64,000 nt of DNA from Aeromonas eucrenophila (lineage in GTDB: Bacteria > Pseudomonadota > Gammaproteobacteria > Enterobacterales > Aeromonadaceae). Location: assembly GCF_000819865.1 (NCBI RefSeq), contig NZ_CDDF01000005.1, positions 550,206-614,205 on the forward strand, in the 5' to 3' direction. How positions within the stretch are numbered: position 1 is the first letter of the stretch; every line of letters starts with the position of its first letter. Below, in pieces: positions 59,047 to 64,000 of the stretch. The position numbers and the translations under genes were made by a program. The notes under the pieces were generated by a model that made no database searches, was not told the origin of the DNA, and saw nothing but the letters and a program-made list of their open reading frames with translations.

Positions 59047-59558
59047 GCCTGGGCTCCTCGGCGCTGGCGCCATCGGCGCACCACACTCAGCCGCCACAGC
59101 AGAAGGGTCGCGAGGTAGCCGCACAGCGCACTGATGCACGCCAGCAGCAGGGCGCCAAGCAACAGCGGTGGCGCCACCGTCTCGAAGACGGAGCTCAGCC
59201 AGTGCCAGCTGAATTCGATGTCGATATCCTGGGAGGGGCTCCCCAGCAGCAGGCAACCGAGCTTGTAGGCACCATAGAACATGGGCGGCATGGTGACGGG
59301 ATTGGCGACCCAGCACAGGGCCACCGCCAGTGGCAGGTTGGCCCGGCAGACGATGGCGCCACCTGCGGCCAGCAACATCTGAAAAGGCACCGGGATCCAG
59401 GCCATGAAGAGGCCGACCCCGACCGCGGCCGAGGCACTGCGGCGGTTGAGATGCCAGAGATTGTTATCCAGCAGCAGGCTGCCGAACATCTTCAGGTGTT
59501 TGTGAGTCTTGAGCGCGTCTTGATCGGGTAGCCAGCGCTGGATGAGATGTTTGGGCAT
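59043..59558 (-). CDS. DUF2062 membrane protein (first of a pair)
   Basis: 171-residue DUF2062 protein with GLFMAWIPVPFQMLLAAGGAI and NLPLAVALCWVANPVTMPPMFYGAY, the same layout as its downstream paralogue. AAGG lies eight bases before ATG 59558. The start is only 28 bp from the divergent comEC start, so their promoters must overlap the opposite coding regions or leaders. Confidence 0.84.
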   Translation of the reverse strand: MPKHLIQRWLPDQDALKTHKHLKMFGSLLLDNNLWHLNRRSASAAVGVGLFMAWIPVPFQMLLAAGGAIVCRANLPLAVALCWVANPVTMPPMFYGAYKLGCLLLGSPSQDIDIEFSWHWLSSVFETVAPPLLLGALLLACISALCGYLATLLLWRLSVVRRWRQRRGAQA

Positions 59559-59586
59559 GATTGAAACCTTGCTAAATACTTGCTCC

Positions 59587-61812
59587 ATGGATCTGCGTCT
59601 GTTGTCGTTTGCCCTGGGGGCAAGCTCCTCATTGCTCTGGCCATGGTTACCTTCAGTCGCATGGGGGGGCGTCTTGCTGTCCCTCGCCATTCCCCTCGCA
59701 TATTACCGCCATTGGCGGCTGTTGTTCCTGGTGTTCGGCATGCTCTGGATGCAGGCCAGCTTGCCGTATCGGCTTGGCTGGCTGGCGCTGCTGGCGGAGC
59801 AGACGAACCACATCATAACCGCACGGGTACAAAGTACGGAGCCATCAGGTGAGAAACCGGGTGATAAATTTGTCCGCCTGCTGCTGCGAGTGGAATCCCT
59901 CGATGAGCGAACGCTGGCCCCGGCGCCCCTGGTGCGGATCAACGCCTATCAGGCGCTGCCGCCGATCCCCGCCGGCAGTCGCATCACCCTGGTGAGCAGC
60001 CTCAAGCCTGCCCACGGCCTCGCCAACGAGGCGGGAATGGATGGGCGACGGCTGCTGCTTGGCAAGGGGATCACCGCCACCGGCAACCTGCGCCGGATCG
60101 TCGAGACCGAGGCGGCGGCCCCAGGCTGGCGCGATCGCTGGCTGGCGCAGGCGAATGCCGGTTGGCAGGGGCTGCCCCATGCCCCCTTGTTGGCGGCGCT
60201 CAGCTTCGGCGAGCAGAGCGGCATCACGGATGCGCAGTGGGAGCTTTTTCGCGGCAGCGGCCTGACCCACATCATCGCCATCTCCGGCCAGCACATCGCC
60301 CTGGTGGCGGTGCTCGGCTGGTGGCTTGGGCGGCTGTTCGGGTTGCGTGGCGCCATCCTGGTCTCCCTGCTGTTCGCCGCGACCTACAGCGCCCTGGCAG
60401 GCTTTGCGGTGGCGACCGAGCGGGCGCTCATCATGGTCGCGGTCTGGAGCCTACTGCGCTGGTTGAAACGAGACTGGCCCAGCCACCGGATCTGGCTGTG
60501 GGCCTTCGTGGTGCTTTGCCTCTGGGACCCCTTCGCCCTCTATTCGGCCGGTTTCTGGCTCTCTTTCATGGCGGTGGCGCTGTTGCTGCTGGCGGGATAT
60601 CTGGAGGCCAAGCCCGGTCTGGTGCGGCTGCAGATCCTGCTGCTTCTGGGGCTGCTTCCGCTGCAACTGCTGCTGTTCGAGGGCATGGCGCCGCTGGCCC
60701 TGTTGCTCAATCTGCTGGCACTGCCGCTGTTTTGTCTCGGCATCATCCCCCTCGCCCTCATCGGCGTCCTGATTGCCCCCCTGTCGACCACTCTCGCCCA
60801 CGGCCTGTTCTGGTTGGCGGATCTCGGGTTGGAGTGGGTGCTATGGGGACTGAGCCTGCTGGCTGAGCATCTGCAGCTCTGGTGGCCGGTACCCGGCTGG
60901 CTGATGCCCACCAGCCTGTTGCTCATCCTGCTGTGGGCGGGCTGGCAACTGCCGGTGGCGCGCAGCCTGCTGATCCCGGTGGTCGCCGCCCTGGGGCTGG
61001 CCTGCTGGCCGGCACCTGTGCCCTGGCAGTTGCGGGTGCTGGACGTGGGGCAGGGGTTGTCGGTGCTCATCACCCGCGGGGAGCGGGGCATCCTGTATGA
61101 CACCGGCGATCGCTACCCCGGCGGCTACAACATGGCCGATGCCGCCATCTTGCCCCAGCTCAACCGGCTCGGGGTGCGAGTGCTGGACCAGCTCATCATC
61201 AGCCACAAGGACAGGGATCATGCCGGCAATCGGCAAGCCATCTTGCAGGCGGTGCCGGTGCGGCGCGAGCTCTCCTCGTTCAAGTTTGATCAAGGCACCG
61301 AGCTGTGTCGGCGCGGGCAGCGGTGGCACTGGCAGGGGCTCGAGTTCGCCGTGCTCTGGCCCGAGCGGCCCGGGGGCGGCCACAACAACGACGGTTGTGT
61401 GATGCAGATAAGTGACGGCCAGCAGCGCATCCTGCTAAGCGCCGATATCGAGAAGGAGGCGGAGCGTCGGCTGCTCGAGCTGGAGGGCAAGGGGCCAGCC
61501 AGCATGCTTTCCAGCACAATGCTGGTCAGTCCGCACCACGGTAGCCGAACCTCCTCGACACCGGGGTTCGTGGCAGCAGTGCATCCCGAATTTGTGGTGC
61601 ACAGCGCAGGCTATATGAACCAGTGGCAATTTCCCCGCCCCGAGGTGGTGGCGAGATATGCGGCCGCGCGGCAGTGGGTGACCGGTCAGGATGGGGCCGT
61701 GTTGGTGGAGCTCGGCGATGCCGGGCTAGAGATCCGGGCCGAACGTGAGCAGGGTCCTTGGTATAGACGCGGTGGTGCCTGGTGGCAGCCGAAGCTTTGG
61801 CCAGAGGAATAA
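59587..61812 (+). CDS. comEC: DNA uptake channel ComEC/Rec2
   Basis: 741-residue inner-membrane protein that passes single-stranded DNA into the cytoplasm in natural transformation. N-terminal helices and an OB-like domain are followed by the competence domain with HIIAISGQHIALVAVLGWW (~residue 230) and many helices, then a metallo-beta-lactamase domain with SHKDRDHAG (~538) and SADIE, PHHGS. All recognised motifs are intact, so it looks functional. ATG 59587 was chosen as the family start; the frame opens 15 codons earlier. Confidence 0.93.
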   Translation: MDLRLLSFALGASSSLLWPWLPSVAWGGVLLSLAIPLAYYRHWRLLFLVFGMLWMQASLPYRLGWLALLAEQTNHIITARVQSTEPSGEKPGDKFVRLLLRVESLDERTLAPAPLVRINAYQALPPIPAGSRITLVSSLKPAHGLANEAGMDGRRLLLGKGITATGNLRRIVETEAAAPGWRDRWLAQANAGWQGLPHAPLLAALSFGEQSGITDAQWELFRGSGLTHIIAISGQHIALVAVLGWWLGRLFGLRGAILVSLLFAATYSALAGFAVATERALIMVAVWSLLRWLKRDWPSHRIWLWAFVVLCLWDPFALYSAGFWLSFMAVALLLLAGYLEAKPGLVRLQILLLLGLLPLQLLLFEGMAPLALLLNLLALPLFCLGIIPLALIGVLIAPLSTTLAHGLFWLADLGLEWVLWGLSLLAEHLQLWWPVPGWLMPTSLLLILLWAGWQLPVARSLLIPVVAALGLACWPAPVPWQLRVLDVGQGLSVLITRGERGILYDTGDRYPGGYNMADAAILPQLNRLGVRVLDQLIISHKDRDHAGNRQAILQAVPVRRELSSFKFDQGTELCRRGQRWHWQGLEFAVLWPERPGGGHNNDGCVMQISDGQQRILLSADIEKEAERRLLELEGKGPASMLSSTMLVSPHHGSRTSSTPGFVAAVHPEFVVHSAGYMNQWQFPRPEVVARYAAARQWVTGQDGAVLVELGDAGLEIRAEREQGPWYRRGGAWWQPKLWPEE
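61753..61809 (+). repeat. 3' end of comEC, copy 1 of a direct repeat
   Basis: Codes GPWYRRGGAWWQPKLWPEE, the ComEC C-terminus. A diverged 57-bp copy lies at 61882-61938. Confidence 0.8.
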
Positions 61813-61881
61813 GCCGAGATTTACCATCTGTTTGCCAGCGGTGGCAGGAAATGGTGGAAATTTGGCCCGATGGGAACGCCG

Positions 61882-61938
61882 GGTTCATGGTATCCGCGTG
61901 GCGGCGCTTGGTGGTTGCCCCGGCTTTGGCTAGAATAC
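61882..61938 (+). pseudogene. Leftover tail of a second comEC allele
   Basis: Reads GSWYPRGGAWWLPRLWLEY in one frame; 13 of 19 residues and about 39 of 57 bases match the ComEC C-terminus, and most differences are synonymous (GGT/GGC twice, CGC/CGT, GCC/GCT, CCG/CCC). It has no start or upstream domain, so it is a gene-end fragment. Confidence 0.7.
61908..61936 (+). promoter_or_regulatory. Candidate promoter of msbA inside the comEC fragment
   Basis: TTGGTG (61908-61913), 17-bp spacer, TAGAAT (61931-61936), 32 bp before the msbA start. The -35 comes from the Trp-Trp codons of the fragment and the -10 from its next-to-last codons. Confidence 0.5.
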
Positions 61939-61967
61939 CCCGTCATTTCCCTTATTAACGGCTATTC

Positions 61968-63743
61968 ATGCAACAAGAAACCTCACAAGAGAGCTGGCCC
62001 GTCTTCAAGCGCCTGCTCGGGTATGTCCGGGATCGCAAGCTGGGACTGGTTGGCGGCATCATCGGCATGCTGGGCTATGCGGCCGTGGATACCACCTTCG
62101 TCTATTCCATCAAGCCGCTGATCGATCAGGGCTTGAACGGCAACGACAGCACTGTGCTGAAATGGATGCCCTTCTTCGTGCTCGGCATAGTCGCTTTGCG
62201 CGGCTGCGCGGCCTTCCTCTCCAACTACTGCATGGCCTGGGTCGGCAACCATGTGGTGATGCGGCTGCAGCAACAGGTGTTCAGCCACCTGATGGCCATG
62301 CCCATGAGCTTCTTCGATCGCCAGAACACCGGCAACCTGCTCTCCAAGGTGACCTATGACGCCGGTCAGGTCTCCTCTGCCGCGAGCTCGACCCTGGTCT
62401 CCCTGGTGCGGGAAGGGGCCACCGTCATCGGCCTGCTCGGCCTGATGTTCTGGCACTCCTGGCAGCTGTCGGTGATCTTCCTGGTGGTGGGCCCGGTGGT
62501 GGGTATTCTGATTGGCCTTATCAGCCGTCGTTTTCGCAAGATCAGCCGCCATATCCAGCAGGCGGTGGGCGATATCACCACCTCCACCGAGCAGATGCTC
62601 AAGGGTCATAAAGAGGTGCTGATGTTTGGCGGCCAGCAGGTGGAAGACAAGCGCTTCTTCGCCGTCAGCAACCGCATGCGCCAGCAGACCATGAAGATGG
62701 TGGCGGCGGATGCCATCGGCAGCCCCATAGTCCAGATGGTGGCTTCGGTCGCCCTGGCCGTGTTCCTCTATGTGGCGACCATCGACAGCGTCAAGGCGAC
62801 CCTGACCGCAGGCACCTTCACCGTCATGGTCACCTCCATGATGATGCTGCTCAAGCCGCTGAAAAGCCTGACCGACGTGAACAACCAGTTCCAGCGCGGC
62901 ATCACCGCCTGCCAGAGCCTGTTCGGTCTGCTCGACTCCACCCCGGAAGAAGACACCGGCACCCGCACCCTGGAGCGTGCCCGCGGCGAGATCGAGTTCC
63001 GCAACGTCACCTTCACCTACCCGACCAAAGAGACCCCGGCGCTGCACAACGTCAGCTTCAAGGTCGAGGCGGGCAAGTCCGTGGCCCTGGTGGGGCGCTC
63101 CGGCTCCGGCAAGAGCACCATCGCCAGCCTGCTTACCCGTTTCTACGACATAGAGCAGGGGGAGATCCTGCTGGATGGCGTCAATATCCGCGAATACAAG
63201 TTGAGCGAGCTGCGCAAGCAGTACGCCCTGGTGTCCCAGCACGTGCACCTGTTCAACGATTCCGTGGCCAACAACATCGCCTACGCGGCGGAAGATCGCT
63301 ACAGCCGGGAAGAGATCCAGCACGCGGCCAGCATCGCCCATGCGGACGAGTTCGTGCGCAAGATGCCGGCCGGCTACGACACCATCATAGGTGAGAACGG
63401 CGCGTCCCTGTCCGGTGGCCAACGCCAGCGCATCGCCATCGCCCGCGCCCTGCTGCGCGACGCTCCCGTGCTACTGCTGGATGAGGCCACCTCGGCCCTG
63501 GATACCGAGTCCGAACGCCACATCCAGGCCGCCATCGACGAGCTGTGCAAGGCGCGCACCTCTCTGGTCATCGCCCACCGCCTCTCCACCATCGAGAAGG
63601 CGGACGAGATCCTGGTCATCGACGAGGGTCACATCGTCGAGCGTGGCAACCATAGCGAACTGATGAGCCAGCAGGGCACCTATGCCCAGCTGCGCGCCAT
63701 CCAGTTCGGGGCGAGCCAACCCGCCGCGAGCCAGCAGGCCTGA
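61968..63743 (+). CDS. msbA: Lipid A export ATP-binding/permease protein MsbA
   Basis: 591-residue homodimeric ABC exporter that flips lipid A core from the inner to the outer leaflet. Six membrane helices (~20-320) precede the ATPase domain with Walker [10 protein letters not shown], signature [15 protein letters not shown], Walker [13 protein letters not shown] and switch His in VIAHRLST. It follows E. coli MsbA closely. The stop overlaps lpxK as TGATG, the standard msbA-lpxK operon of lipid A genes. Confidence 0.96.
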   Translation: MQQETSQESWPVFKRLLGYVRDRKLGLVGGIIGMLGYAAVDTTFVYSIKPLIDQGLNGNDSTVLKWMPFFVLGIVALRGCAAFLSNYCMAWVGNHVVMRLQQQVFSHLMAMPMSFFDRQNTGNLLSKVTYDAGQVSSAASSTLVSLVREGATVIGLLGLMFWHSWQLSVIFLVVGPVVGILIGLISRRFRKISRHIQQAVGDITTSTEQMLKGHKEVLMFGGQQVEDKRFFAVSNRMRQQTMKMVAADAIGSPIVQMVASVALAVFLYVATIDSVKATLTAGTFTVMVTSMMMLLKPLKSLTDVNNQFQRGITACQSLFGLLDSTPEEDTGTRTLERARGEIEFRNVTFTYPTKETPALHNVSFKVEAGKSVALVGRSGSGKSTIASLLTRFYDIEQGEILLDGVNIREYKLSELRKQYALVSQHVHLFNDSVANNIAYAAEDRYSREEIQHAASIAHADEFVRKMPAGYDTIIGENGASLSGGQRQRIAIARALLRDAPVLLLDEATSALDTESERHIQAAIDELCKARTSLVIAHRLSTIEKADEILVIDEGHIVERGNHSELMSQQGTYAQLRAIQFGASQPAASQQA

Positions 63744-64000
63744 TGCTGGAGCTGCTCTGGTATGAGAAGAGTGGCTGGCGCTGGGCGCTGGCACCCTTCG
63801 CCCTGTTGTTTGCGCTTATCAGCGGTGGGCGTCGCTATGGTTATCGTCGCGGCTGGCTCAAATCCTACCGCGCCAGCCTGCCAGTCATCGTCGTCGGCAA
63901 CATCTCGGTCGGCGGCAACGGCAAGACCCCGGTCGTGGTCTGGCTGGTGGAGCAGTTGCAGGCCCGCGGTTTCAAACCCGGGGTGGTCAGCCGCGGCTAC
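63743..64000 (+). CDS. lpxK: Tetraacyldisaccharide 4'-kinase, N-terminal part
   Basis: The first 86 codons are inside the window. The start overlaps the msbA stop by one base. LpxK phosphorylates the lipid A precursor at position 4'. The N-terminal membrane helix and Walker A ([13 protein letters not shown]) are visible, then VVSRGY at the window edge. The gene order msbA-lpxK supports the call. Confidence 0.93.
   Translation, partial: MLELLWYEKSGWRWALAPFALLFALISGGRRYGYRRGWLKSYRASLPVIVVGNISVGGNGKTPVVVWLVEQLQARGFKPGVVSRGY

Overview
This is a GC-rich gammaproteobacterial chromosome segment, most probably from Aeromonas. That call rests on established knowledge of the gene set: a polar flagellar FlrA/FlrB/FlrC cascade, long-form PstC/PstA, UhpABC, AceBA, an OmpC/OmpF-type porin and close matches to enterobacterial housekeeping proteins. 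No search was run. I see no prophage, insertion sequence, CRISPR array or rRNA. Nearly all the sequence is coding, and most of the interest lies in the junctions between genes.

Layout. 1-12.3 kb: the end of flgL; mgtE behind an M-box Mg2+ riboswitch; ppk-ppx behind a Pho box; gcvR; a DUF2726 protein; then flrA and flrBC. 12.4-17.9 kb: a Nif3-family protein, purMN and upp diverging around a PurR box, a frameshifted DUF2066 gene and hda. 18-22.2 kb: the glyoxylate operon aceBA, a gene-poor stretch of about 1.1 kb with one possible small gene, and tRNA-Pro(GGG). 22.4-29.1 kb: tadA and the Pho-box-driven pstCAB-phoU operon. 29.2-37.1 kb: paeA (ytfL), a lipoprotein, a sterol-desaturase-family enzyme, a polar amino-acid ABC transporter and a diguanylate cyclase. 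37.1-46 kb: uhpABC without uhpT, rnk, a periplasmic binding protein, and two tandem alkaline phosphatases with a secreted partner. 46.2-64 kb: ylqF, ycaD, an HDAC-family gene, a DUF2057 protein, dinG, a porin, a possible Toprim-fold protein, aspC, yjgR, two DUF2062 proteins, comEC, msbA and the start of lpxK.

Functional links. Phosphate is the recurring theme: ppk-ppx, pstCAB-phoU and the two alkaline phosphatases each have a full or partial Pho-box-like element upstream, and uhpABC senses external hexose phosphates. Flagellar control forms a second block (flgL, flrABC).

Most unusual signals. (1) At five gene junctions (tadA, pstA, phoU, comEC and the HDAC gene) a short, diverged copy of one end of a gene lies beside the intact gene. 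In the best cases the differences are mainly synonymous or in-frame, so the fragments look like remnants of real alleles, possibly scars of replacement by related DNA. (2) A 143-bp palindromic repeat occurs twice, both times abutting a stop codon, and has compensatory base changes between copies. (3) A 31-codon ORF bridges flrB and flrC with overlaps at both ends. (4) A 7-bp tandem duplication breaks the DUF2066 gene. (5) A stand-alone winged-helix plus Toprim-like protein has an eroded active site.
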